Shown: piece after piece, positions 1 to 5,164 of the stretch
Position numbering within the stretch: position 1 is the first letter of the stretch
How the letters are laid out: each line of letters starts with the position of its first letter
NCBI GenBank assembly: GCA_016284575.1
Contig: JAEEPD010000146.1
Coordinates: 1 to 5,164 of the forward strand
Direction: 5' to 3'
Source: Bacillota bacterium
GTDB lineage: Bacteria > Bacillota > Clostridia > Peptostreptococcales > Anaerovoracaceae
DNA: 5,164 nucleotides
Notes under the pieces: generated by a model
What the model was told of the DNA's origin: nothing
Database searches by the model: none
What the model saw: only the letters and a program-made list of their open reading frames with translations
Position numbers and translations under genes: made by a program

Positions 1-1610
1 TGAGGGACAGCGATGCTGCCTGCATCGCCGCGGGAACGGATTCAAAGGAACTGATGAGACGCGCCGGACAGGCGGTGTTCGATGCAGTCTGGAGCAAGAA
101 TCGACCGGATCCGAAAGGGAAAGAAGCCGGTCCCGAGAGCTTGTCACCCGCAGCCATAGTCTGCGGCAGCGGAAACAACGCAGGGGACGGCTATGTTCTG
201 GCTCTTCTCCTGAAGGAGCACGGCGTGGATTGCCGGATATTCCTTCTTAAGGAGAAGTTTTCGGAGGACGGACTGTACTATTTTAATAAATGCCAGGAGG
301 CCGGTGTGCCCTGGGAGCTTTGCACTGAGCAGACGGACCTCTGCGGCTGTGCCGCAGTCTTTGACTGCATCTTCGGCACGGGCTTTCGCGGAAGGCCTGA
401 GGGTCTGGCCGGCACCATTATCGAAAGAATAAACGAAGCAGGAGCAAAAGGCGCCTTTGTGGTCTCCGTGGACATAAACAGCGGGCTGAACGCGGACACC
501 GGCATGGGCGAGATCTTCGTGAAGTCGGACCTGACGGTGTCCATCGGCTGCTATAAGCCAGGTCATTTTCTGAACATGGCAAAGGATGCCATGAAGAATA
601 AAATAAATGCGGACATCGGGATACCGCCGGCCGGGGAAGGCTTCTGGCTTCTGGAGGAGTCTGATGTAAGGGCTCTGTTTCCTGAAAGAAAGAATTTCTC
701 CAACAAGGGCGACTACGGCTATGCGGCGATCATCGGGGCCGCGGAGGAGCCTGAAAACAGCGCCGCCCTCATAGGGGGCAGCCTGGAATACAGCGGAGCC
801 ATACGCCTTGCGGCACTGGGGAACGCAGCCGTTAGAGCCGGCGCAGGAGTGGCCTCCATAGCAGCCCCCGCCTCCATCTGTCCCATAATCGCCGGATCCA
901 TCCTCGAGCCAACCCTGATCCCCCTTTCAGAGGATAAGGGGAGGCTGCGCTTCAGCGAGGAGCAGTTTTCCGCCATCTGCGCAAGATACAGGCTCATAGC
1001 CTTCGGCATGGGCGCGGGCAGCGGGCAGGAGACCCTGAAGGCCGTCCGCTTCCTTCTGGAAAACTTCAAAGGGACCCTGATACTTGACGCCGATGGGCTC
1101 AATGCCCTGGCAAGGCTTGAGACTGCAGCAGAGGCCGAAGGAAGCAGCCTGACAGCATCCAGGCCCGAAGGGCAGAAGCTGATACTCACGCCCCACCTTA
1201 AGGAGTTTTCCAGACTGGCTGGCTGCGAAATAAAAGAGATCCTTGGGGACCCCATAGGACGCACACGGGCTCTGGCAGCAAAATACAGGGCAGTCGTAAT
1301 GCAAAAAGGCCCCTCCACCATCGTTTCCGATGGAGAAAGGGTCCTGATAACAGACAGGGGCTGCCCCGGCATGGCCACTGGAGGCAGCGGAGACGTGCTT
1401 TCCGGCATTCTCGCTGCGGTATGCTGCTCCCCGGCAGTCACAGCCGCAGGCAGCAGCGTAAGCCTGCTTGATGCAGCTGCAGCCGGAGCCTGGATAAACG
1501 GCGCAGCAGGAGAGCTGGCCCAGTCCCGAAGCTCAGCTGCTGCCATGACCGCAGGCGATACCGCCCGCTGCGCGGGCGAGGTCATAACCAGTCTTCTTAA
1601 AAATCGATAA
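1..1610 (+). CDS. nnr: Bifunctional NAD(P)H-hydrate epimerase / ADP-dependent (S)-NAD(P)H-hydrate dehydratase, 5'-truncated by the window
   Basis: This cytosolic repair enzyme epimerises and dehydrates hydrated NADH and NADPH back to the usable cofactors. Residues are counted from the ATG at 54, which is internal: the frame is open back to position 3 and those 17 codons read as the conserved family N-terminus (RDSDAACIAAGT, then ELMRRAG). The real start is therefore off the left edge. The YjeF_N epimerase domain covers about 1-200, with GSGNNAGDG (38-46), FGTGFRGRPEG (107-117), the catalytic-type Asp in VDINSGLNADTG (139-150) and KPG (168-170). The carbohydrate-kinase-like dehydratase domain covers about 215-518, with NKGDYG (217-222), AAVRAGAG (258-265), LDADGLNAL (344-352), TPHLKE (379-384), QKGPSTIV (417-424) and nucleotide-binding MATGGSGDVLSG (440-451). 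The length fits the fused family. Two dehydratase motifs deviate from the usual form (PHLKE, and NGAAGE in place of HG.AGD). It ends in TAA, 20 bp from the convergent glycosyltransferase gene. Its promoter is not visible. Confidence 0.95.
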   Translation, partial: RDSDAACIAAGTDSKELMRRAGQAVFDAVWSKNRPDPKGKEAGPESLSPAAIVCGSGNNAGDGYVLALLLKEHGVDCRIFLLKEKFSEDGLYYFNKCQEAGVPWELCTEQTDLCGCAAVFDCIFGTGFRGRPEGLAGTIIERINEAGAKGAFVVSVDINSGLNADTGMGEIFVKSDLTVSIGCYKPGHFLNMAKDAMKNKINADIGIPPAGEGFWLLEESDVRALFPERKNFSNKGDYGYAAIIGAAEEPENSAALIGGSLEYSGAIRLAALGNAAVRAGAGVASIAAPASICPIIAGSILEPTLIPLSEDKGRLRFSEEQFSAICARYRLIAFGMGAGSGQETLKAVRFLLENFKGTLILDADGLNALARLETAAEAEGSSLTASRPEGQKLILTPHLKEFSRLAGCEIKEILGDPIGRTRALAAKYRAVVMQKGPSTIVSDGERVLITDRGCPGMATGGSGDVLSGILAAVCCSPAVTAAGSSVSLLDAAAAGAWINGAAGELAQSRSSAAAMTAGDTARCAGEVITSLLKNR

Positions 1611-1630
1611 TTATTCTGCAGTCTCTTGCA

Positions 1631-2737
1631 TCAGCGCTTTCCGAAGACGAATCTCTTCTGAACAAAATAGCTGAGGACGAAGAGTATCACGTCCACAATG
1701 GCCTTCAGCAGGGTCCTGGCCCCGCCTGCAGCGCCTGTAAGGGCCACCAGCAGGTTCAGGGTGCCCGATGACAGGAAATACTGGCAGACGGCCACCAGAG
1801 CGTATTTGGCCAGGGAGCTGCCCACAGCCGCATTGCTCTTGAACACCCAGTTGCGGTTTATGGTGTAGTTGAGCAGCGCGGAGATGATCCTTGCGCCGCC
1901 CACGGCCAGGAAGATCTGAGCCGCGGTGCTCATGCTTCCCGCCGCCACAGGGCCTTCCAGAAGGCTGTTGAAGACGCTGAACAGCGTCAGATCCACAGCG
2001 GTGGAGACCACCGAGGACACGAACTGCTTCAGGATCCTCGACTTTGCGAAGATCAGCTTGTATATCCGCCAGGAATCCTTGAGAGGATTGAAGTGGGAGC
2101 TCTTGTTCTCCTCTATATAGACCGTCGCGATGGGTATCTCCCTGAATTTTATGCCCTGATCGTGCATGTAGAGCAGCATATTGGTCTCGTATTCGAAGCG
2201 CTCGCCCTCCACATCCTCCGCAAAAGCCTTAAGGCAGGAGGCGGGAATGCCGCGAAGGCCTGTCTGGGTGTCGTTCAGCCTGATGCCGCAGAACACCAAG
2301 AAGACCCAGGAGGTGATGCGGTTACCCATCATGCTCCTCTTGGGCACGTGGGACAGGGAAAAGTCCCGACCGCCTATCATTACCTTGTCCGGCTCCTTCT
2401 CCATGCCCTCCGCCAGCTTAAGCGCATCCTCGGGCTTGTGCTGTCCGTCGCCGTCTATGGTGATGACGCCCCTGCACTCCGGGTGCTGCTCAGCAATATA
2501 GGCAAAGGCATCGCGAAGAGCCCTGCCCTTCCCCTTGTTAACCGGATGAACCAGCTTTTCAATTGTGGGATGGTCCTTAAGCGCCTTGTCGAAGGGAGCC
2601 TTGTGGGCCTCGTCGCTGCCGTCATCCACCAGCACCATTTTTTCAAAGCCCGCGGCGAACATGCCGTCCACCACCCGGTTCAGCTTCTCGTCCGGATCCA
2701 GGCTGGGTATTATAATATAATAATCGTTCAGATTCAT
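1631..2737 (-). CDS. Family 2 glycosyltransferase fused to a GtrA-like membrane domain
   Basis: This is probably a membrane enzyme that moves a sugar from a nucleotide donor to a polyprenyl-phosphate carrier for cell-surface glycans. The acceptor role is inferred from family. The 368-residue protein has a DPM1-like GT2 domain (about 5-230). It shows VDDGS (37-41), NKGKGRALRDAF (67-78), the metal-binding-type DGDGQH (95-100), DTQTGLRG (156-163) and a HFNPLKDSWRIY end motif (215-226). A GtrA-like domain follows (about 236-368), with four hydrophobic helices near 239-260, 272-291, 310-333 and 343-361 and the typical NWVFK (296-300) and KRFVF (361-365) motifs. GtrA proteins are thought to flip lipid-linked sugars, so the fusion may couple synthesis to export. 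The ATG at 2735-2737 is supported by AAGAGG (2744-2749 on the complement) six bases upstream. It is divergent from the DUF4230 gene and has its own strong promoter. No other glycan gene is adjacent, so the sugar and product cannot be named. Confidence 0.93.
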   Translation of the reverse strand: MNLNDYYIIIPSLDPDEKLNRVVDGMFAAGFEKMVLVDDGSDEAHKAPFDKALKDHPTIEKLVHPVNKGKGRALRDAFAYIAEQHPECRGVITIDGDGQHKPEDALKLAEGMEKEPDKVMIGGRDFSLSHVPKRSMMGNRITSWVFLVFCGIRLNDTQTGLRGIPASCLKAFAEDVEGERFEYETNMLLYMHDQGIKFREIPIATVYIEENKSSHFNPLKDSWRIYKLIFAKSRILKQFVSSVVSTAVDLTLFSVFNSLLEGPVAAGSMSTAAQIFLAVGGARIISALLNYTINRNWVFKSNAAVGSSLAKYALVAVCQYFLSSGTLNLLVALTGAAGGARTLLKAIVDVILFVLSYFVQKRFVFGKR

Positions 2738-2757
2738 GTGTTTCCTCTTTTCGGTGC

Positions 2758-2794
2758 CCGGGAGATGCTCTGCAGCGATCAGCCGCAGCCCCGG
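2758..2794 (-). promoter_or_regulatory. Foldable 5' leader hairpin of the glycosyltransferase mRNA
   Basis: Read on the minus strand, the predicted leader of about 94 nt can form a nested hairpin. The inner stem CTGCGGC/GCTGCAG (2782-2788 with 2770-2776) has seven pairs, one of them G-U, around a 5-nt loop. The outer stem CCGGGG/TCCCGG (2789-2794 with 2758-2763) has six pairs, one G-U, with a 6-nt bulge on one side (2764-2769). The structure ends eight bases before the AAGAGG ribosome binding site. No U-tract follows, so it is not a terminator. It resembles no riboswitch I recognise. It may affect mRNA stability or translation, or may be chance pairing in GC-rich DNA. Confidence 0.35.
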
Positions 2795-2837
2795 AGCCGT
2801 TTCTTTTTCAGGCCGCTTTTACAGCCCGTACTGAAAA

Positions 2838-2866
2838 ATTATACTAACGGCGCAGGCCAATATCAA
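2838..2866 (-). promoter_or_regulatory. Sigma-70-type (SigA) promoter of the glycosyltransferase gene
   Basis: On the minus strand, -35 TTGATA (complement of 2861-2866, five of six consensus bases) is separated by exactly 17 bp from a perfect -10 TATAAT (complement of 2838-2843). Transcription should begin near 2831, giving a leader of about 94 nt before the ATG at 2737. The -35 box lies only 11 bp from the -35 box of the divergent DUF4230 promoter, so the two polymerase sites are close enough to interfere with each other or share a regulator. Confidence 0.75.
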
Positions 2867-2877
2867 GATGCTTTTCC

Positions 2878-2906
2878 TTGCCCCCGGCCCCTTTATTTGC
2901 TAAAAT
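2878..2906 (+). promoter_or_regulatory. Extended -10 promoter of the DUF4230 gene
   Basis: -35 TTGCCC (2878-2883, four of six consensus bases) is followed after a 17-bp spacer by -10 TAAAAT (2901-2906, five of six). A TG one base upstream of the -10 (2898-2899) makes an extended -10 element that could offset the weak -35. Transcription would start near 2913, at the first base of the AAAGGAGG ribosome binding site (2913-2920). This leaves an untranslated leader of only about 16 nt, so the calculated start may be a few bases off. Confidence 0.6.
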
Positions 2907-2928
2907 CAGTTCAAAGGAGGGCAACACC

Positions 2929-3576
2929 ATGAAGAAAGACAAAACAGAAAAGCAGGAGAAGAAGCACCCCCTGCTGACGAAGCTCATGATCTTTATAATC
3001 ATCTGCCTTCTTATAGTTGCAGGCATTTTCTACCTGCAGATGCGGCTCCAGGAGGCTAAGACCGCGGAGCAGCAGGCAAGGCTGGCAGCAGCGGAGGCTG
3101 CGAAGAAGCCCAAGATAGACATCGAAGCCCTACAGACGAGGCTGGAATCCGCCGCGGAATTCACCACAGCCGAGCTCTATTACCAGGGCATAATAAGATA
3201 CAGCGACGGCAAGATCCCCTTCCTGACCCAGAAGGCCTTCTCCATGCTCTACTCCGCCAAGGTGCGGGCCGGTGTGGACGCCAGCCAGATAAGCCTCCAC
3301 GCGGACGATGAAAGCATAATCGTGACCCTGCCGGAGGCCCAGGTCCAGTCCATAGATGTGGACCCGGACTCCATACAGTTCTTCGACGAAAAGGCAGCCC
3401 TTCTGAACTGGACTAAGAAGGAGGACGTGGTGGATGCCATAAAGGCCGCAAGAGACGATCTTGAAGCCCACGTGGACATGCAGCCCCTGAAGGACAAGGC
3501 CGCCGAGGAGCTGAGGCTCTTCACCCAGGGCCTTATGGAGAGCGTTGCCAACGGCCGCAAGGTGATCATCTACTGA
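2929..3576 (+). CDS. Membrane-anchored DUF4230 domain protein
   Basis: The function is unknown; DUF4230 is a recognised but uncharacterised bacterial family. The 215-residue protein starts at the ATG at 2929, chosen because a full AAAGGAGG (2913-2920) sits eight bases upstream. A more distal TTG at 2878 lies inside the promoter and has no ribosome binding site. A lysine-rich cytoplasmic N-terminus (2-13) leads into one membrane helix (about 17-36). A short Ala/Gln/Glu/Lys-rich, possibly coiled-coil linker (38-61) follows, and the rest should lie outside the membrane. The DUF4230 core covers about 66-215. It includes LESAAEFTTAELYY (72-85), KVRAGVDASQI (111-121), the ITLP-like stretch IVTLPEAQV (131-139), SIDVDPDSIQFFDE (141-154) and a C-terminal helical region (164-206) with closing strand KVIIY (211-215). 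It has no lipobox and no visible catalytic triad. It is divergent from the glycosyltransferase and convergent with the lipoprotein gene, so it appears to be a single-gene transcript ending at the hairpin at 3638. Confidence 0.88.
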   Translation: MKKDKTEKQEKKHPLLTKLMIFIIICLLIVAGIFYLQMRLQEAKTAEQQARLAAAEAAKKPKIDIEALQTRLESAAEFTTAELYYQGIIRYSDGKIPFLTQKAFSMLYSAKVRAGVDASQISLHADDESIIVTLPEAQVQSIDVDPDSIQFFDEKAALLNWTKKEDVVDAIKAARDDLEAHVDMQPLKDKAAEELRLFTQGLMESVANGRKVIIY

Positions 3577-3637
3577 CAGCAGCCCTAAACCGGCTCCCCC
3601 AAGGGACGTCAATCAATCTGAACCCCGACAATACAAA

Positions 3638-3678
3638 ACCCTGAAAGCCTTCAGCAGGCCTTCAGGGTCTTCTTTTGC
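3638..3678 (+). terminator. Rho-independent terminator, probably bidirectional
   Basis: Arms 3638-3649 and 3657-3668 form a 12-position stem with a single A-C mismatch around a 7-nt loop, followed by a T-rich run (3668-3678) that would end the DUF4230 transcript. On the opposite strand the hairpin is followed by TTTTGTATTG, so it could also stop transcription of the lipoprotein gene, whose stop codon lies 29 bp away at 3697. Confidence 0.85.
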
Positions 3679-3696
3679 TTATTCAGCTATCCGTCG

Positions 3697-4398
3697 CTAC
3701 TTTACAGTGACCTTGGTGATGTGGGGGTTGGGTCCCTCATACCAGTAGAGGAAGCCCTCCATGTCCACGGTGTCGCCCACCTTCAGGCCTTCAACGGTCT
3801 TGTAGACCTCGGTGTCGCTGCCGCAGAGATAGGATTCCACGGTGAAGCTGTAGGTGTTGCCGCCAAGAGAAACGTTGAAGTAGAGGTCATCGCCCTGGGC
3901 GCCGGAGCCGTCCCACTTGTACAGAGCCTCGGATTCGACCTTCATGCCCTTGAAGCTTACGTACTGGTTCATGTAGTTAGCAAGCTCATCCTTGCCCAGC
4001 TTGTCGCTGACGTCGGTAACGGGAGCAGTCCAGCTGCCCTTGCCGAATTCGAAGGTGCCGTCCACGACCTCGATCTCGCCGGACCATTCACTCTTGTAGC
4101 CCTTAACCTTGATCTTGGTGCCCTGGGTGAGCTTTGCTGCGTCAGCCTCGGAGCAGGCCAGGTTGTAGATGAAGTAGCCGCCGGTGCCATCCTGCGCATA
4201 GACATTGATGGTATCCTGCCACCAGGATTGGGTCGCCATGACGTAGCATTCGATGGTGACCTCGCTGTCCATGGGAGCATCCATGTACTGCTGATAGGTC
4301 ATGACGCCTGCGCTCTTCTTGTTGGGATCCTCGGCGCCGCAGGCTGCAAGGCCCAGAAGCATCGCAAATACCATAACGATCGTAATTATCTTTTTCAT
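3697..4398 (-). CDS. Lipoprotein with two OB-fold-like repeats
   Basis: No specific function is recognised. The 233-residue protein begins with a lipoprotein signal (KK, hydrophobic 4-18, lipobox LAAC with Cys20 as the lipid-modified residue), so it should sit on the outer face of the membrane. The mature part reads as two similar beta-rich modules. Module 1 (about 33-115) contains SEVTIECYV, VYAQDGTGGYFIYNL and GTKIKVKGYKSEWSGEIEVVD. Module 2 (about 141-233) contains QYVSFKGMKVES, TYSFTVESYLC, GLKVGDTVDMEGF and a C-terminal strand HITKVTVK. The 'G(T/D).(I/V).(V/M).G(Y/F)' strand appears in both (93-101 and 208-216), as expected for OB-fold repeats. Cys82 and Cys192 fall at matching places and Cys51 is extra. 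The ATG at 4396-4398 has a moderate ribosome binding site (AGGG, eight bases upstream). The solute-binding protein gene lies 78 bp upstream on the same strand. The OB-fold call is by eye from the strand pattern; a binding role for ligand, metal or partner protein is only a guess. Confidence 0.85.
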   Translation of the reverse strand: MKKIITIVMVFAMLLGLAACGAEDPNKKSAGVMTYQQYMDAPMDSEVTIECYVMATQSWWQDTINVYAQDGTGGYFIYNLACSEADAAKLTQGTKIKVKGYKSEWSGEIEVVDGTFEFGKGSWTAPVTDVSDKLGKDELANYMNQYVSFKGMKVESEALYKWDGSGAQGDDLYFNVSLGGNTYSFTVESYLCGSDTEVYKTVEGLKVGDTVDMEGFLYWYEGPNPHITKVTVK

Positions 4399-4452
4399 TT
4401 TGTCTTCCCTTTTTTGTAATACTTATACGAGAGAGATATTTATAACAATATA

Positions 4453-4480
4453 ATTATAGCTTCTTTGCGGAAATAATCAA
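4453..4480 (-). promoter_or_regulatory. Probable promoter of the lipoprotein gene
   Basis: On the minus strand, -35 TTGATT (complement of 4475-4480, four of six consensus bases) and a perfect -10 TATAAT (complement of 4453-4458) are spaced 16 bp apart. Transcription would begin near 4446, about 48 nt before the ATG. The -35 box overlaps the TGA stop (4477-4479) of the solute-binding protein gene. No hairpin terminator is visible between the two genes, so read-through from upstream may add to this promoter. Confidence 0.6.
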
Positions 4481-5164
4481 GATTTCCTGCGTGCTTTGCT
4501 GCTGTCCCAGAGAACATAGACGCCGATCAGCACCCAGGCCGCCGCAATGCCGCAGAGCAGCAGCTTCGAGGTGCCGGGGAGAGGCCCCAGCTCCTTCTTG
4601 CCCACGGTGGTGGTGTTCAGCTGATCCAGCCTGTAGAGGGAATTCACGCTGCTGTAGAGGCTGTCAAAGTAGGCCTCATCCACAGTCTGGCCGCGTCTCA
4701 TGGACTTGCACACATTTTCTATCATCTGCCCCGCCGCATCCCTCAGAGACGCAGAGCCGTTGAACACCGGAGTCGTGAAGGTGTTGGGGATGTTGTCTAT
4801 TATGAGCTTCGTGGCGTCCAGCTTGATGCTGTATTCGTCAGCATATTTCCCCTCCCCCGCCAGATAGGCCTCGTAGTCAGGATCCTGCTGGGCCTTGGTG
4901 GTGACAGGCACATAGCCCTCGGTTTTGGCGTAGGCTATCTGCACATCGTTTGTGAGCATGTACTGGGCGAAGAGCCAGGAGGCCAGCACCTCCTGAGGAT
5001 CCTGCTTGTTGAACACGCAGATGGAGGGCCCCTGGGATATCATGACGGGGTGCTCCGCATCGAACTGGGGGATGGGTCTTACCACGGTCTCGAATTCCAC
5101 TATCCGGTCCGCCGCGATGTCGATATTGGGGGCCTTGCTGCCCATCCGGGTCGCTCCGGCGGTG
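4477..5164 (-). CDS. ABC transporter extracellular solute-binding protein (SBP family 1 type), C-terminal part with a C-terminal membrane anchor
   Basis: This is the C-terminal lobe of an extracellular binding protein that captures a solute for an ABC importer. The substrate is not determinable, though the pattern resembles the UgpB-like sugar group. Residues are counted from the Met codon at 5143-5145, which is internal: the frame is open to the window edge and reads TAGATR before it, so the gene starts to the right of the window. Family-like features include PIPQF (24-28), ISQGPSICVFNK (36-47), a WLFAQYML helix (57-64) after DPQEVLAS, and TEGYVPVTTKA (75-85), the common '(T)GY.PV' motif. 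Unusually, the chain ends with LPGTS (189-193), a hydrophobic stretch (about 195-213) and a basic tail KARRKS (217-222), so the C-terminus looks membrane-anchored. Most Gram-positive binding proteins are held only by an N-terminal lipid, and that end is not visible here. The permease and ATPase genes, if linked, lie off the right edge. Confidence 0.85.
   Translation of the reverse strand, partial: TAGATRMGSKAPNIDIAADRIVEFETVVRPIPQFDAEHPVMISQGPSICVFNKQDPQEVLASWLFAQYMLTNDVQIAYAKTEGYVPVTTKAQQDPDYEAYLAGEGKYADEYSIKLDATKLIIDNIPNTFTTPVFNGSASLRDAAGQMIENVCKSMRRGQTVDEAYFDSLYSSVNSLYRLDQLNTTTVGKKELGPLPGTSKLLLCGIAAAWVLIGVYVLWDSSKARRKS

Noticed and set aside
54..56. ATG at 54 as the start of nnr
   Set aside because: The frame is open upstream to position 3 and those codons encode the conserved YjeF N-terminal residues, so this Met is the internal one of the ELMRRAG motif.
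719..1585. Minus-strand open frame of 288 codons inside nnr
   Set aside because: It lies entirely opposite a strongly conserved gene, is low-complexity Ala/Ser/Pro-rich and matches no family. It is a by-product of codon bias. The same applies to the frames at 144-566, 278-544 and 927-1304.
1611..1630. Possible terminator between nnr and the glycosyltransferase gene
   Set aside because: Only a 4-bp TGCA/TGCA pairing and AT-rich flanks are present. No stable GC stem with a T-run can be drawn on either strand.
2711..2726. AT-rich TATAATATAATAAT run resembling a -10 box
   Set aside because: It encodes the YYIII strand at the start of the glycosyltransferase and has no matching -35 box that I could place.
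2878..2880. TTG at 2878 as the start of the DUF4230 protein
   Set aside because: It is the -35 region of the likely promoter and has no ribosome binding site, whereas the ATG at 2929 has a full AAAGGAGG at good spacing.
2093..2932. Plus-strand open frame of 279 codons opposite the glycosyltransferase
   Set aside because: It is antisense to a conserved GT2 domain, runs through the divergent promoter region, and has no recognisable domain.
3721..4419. Plus-strand open frame opposite the lipoprotein gene
   Set aside because: It is an almost exact mirror of the lipoprotein gene, whose signal peptide and lipobox show which strand is real. The frames at 3130-3612, 3249-3569, 3969-4280 and 4491-4763 are likewise shadows.
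4421..4445. Second promoter for the lipoprotein gene (TTGTTA with TATAAG)
   Set aside because: The spacer is about 15 bp and the -10 is poorer than the TATAAT at 4453-4458, so the upstream pair is preferred.

Overview
The window carries five protein-coding genes, two of them cut by the window edges, packed with short intergenic gaps of 20 to 191 bp. No gene-free stretch exceeds 300 bp. I see no RNA gene, mobile element, CRISPR array or long repeat. Base composition is fairly GC-rich, yet ATA is a frequent isoleucine codon. The Shine-Dalgarno sites (AAAGGAGG, AAGAGG) and the lipobox lipoprotein fit a Gram-positive bacterium. The DINSG form of the NAD(P)HX epimerase motif, a DUF4230 protein and a GT2-GtrA fusion suggest a Clostridia-type Bacillota. 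The class assignment is inference.

Layout, left to right. (1) Positions 1-1610, plus strand: most of a bifunctional NAD(P)H-hydrate repair enzyme (nnr) whose start lies left of the window. (2) Positions 1631-2737, minus strand, convergent with nnr: a two-domain glycosyltransferase, GT2 catalytic domain plus GtrA membrane domain. (3) Positions 2738-2928: a divergent control region. It has a TTGATA-17 bp-TATAAT promoter for the glycosyltransferase, a foldable leader of about 94 nt, and a back-to-back promoter of extended -10 type for the next gene. (4) Positions 2929-3576, plus strand: a single-pass membrane protein with a DUF4230 domain. (5) Positions 3638-3678: a strong hairpin terminator between convergent genes, probably active in both directions. 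(6) Positions 3697-4398, minus strand: a lipoprotein that looks like two OB-fold-type repeats, with a likely own promoter overlapping the end of the upstream gene. (7) Positions 4477-5164, minus strand: the C-terminal part of an ABC-type extracellular solute-binding protein that ends in an unusual C-terminal membrane segment preceded by LPGTS.

The genes do not form one obvious pathway. nnr is metabolite-repair housekeeping. The other four are envelope proteins: a lipid-linked sugar transferase, a membrane-anchored protein of unknown role, a lipoprotein and a transporter binding protein. I find no convincing undescribed system such as a defence island or biosynthetic cluster. The points most worth a second look are the C-terminal anchor of the solute-binding protein, the duplicated lipoprotein with matched cysteines, and the structured leader of the glycosyltransferase mRNA.
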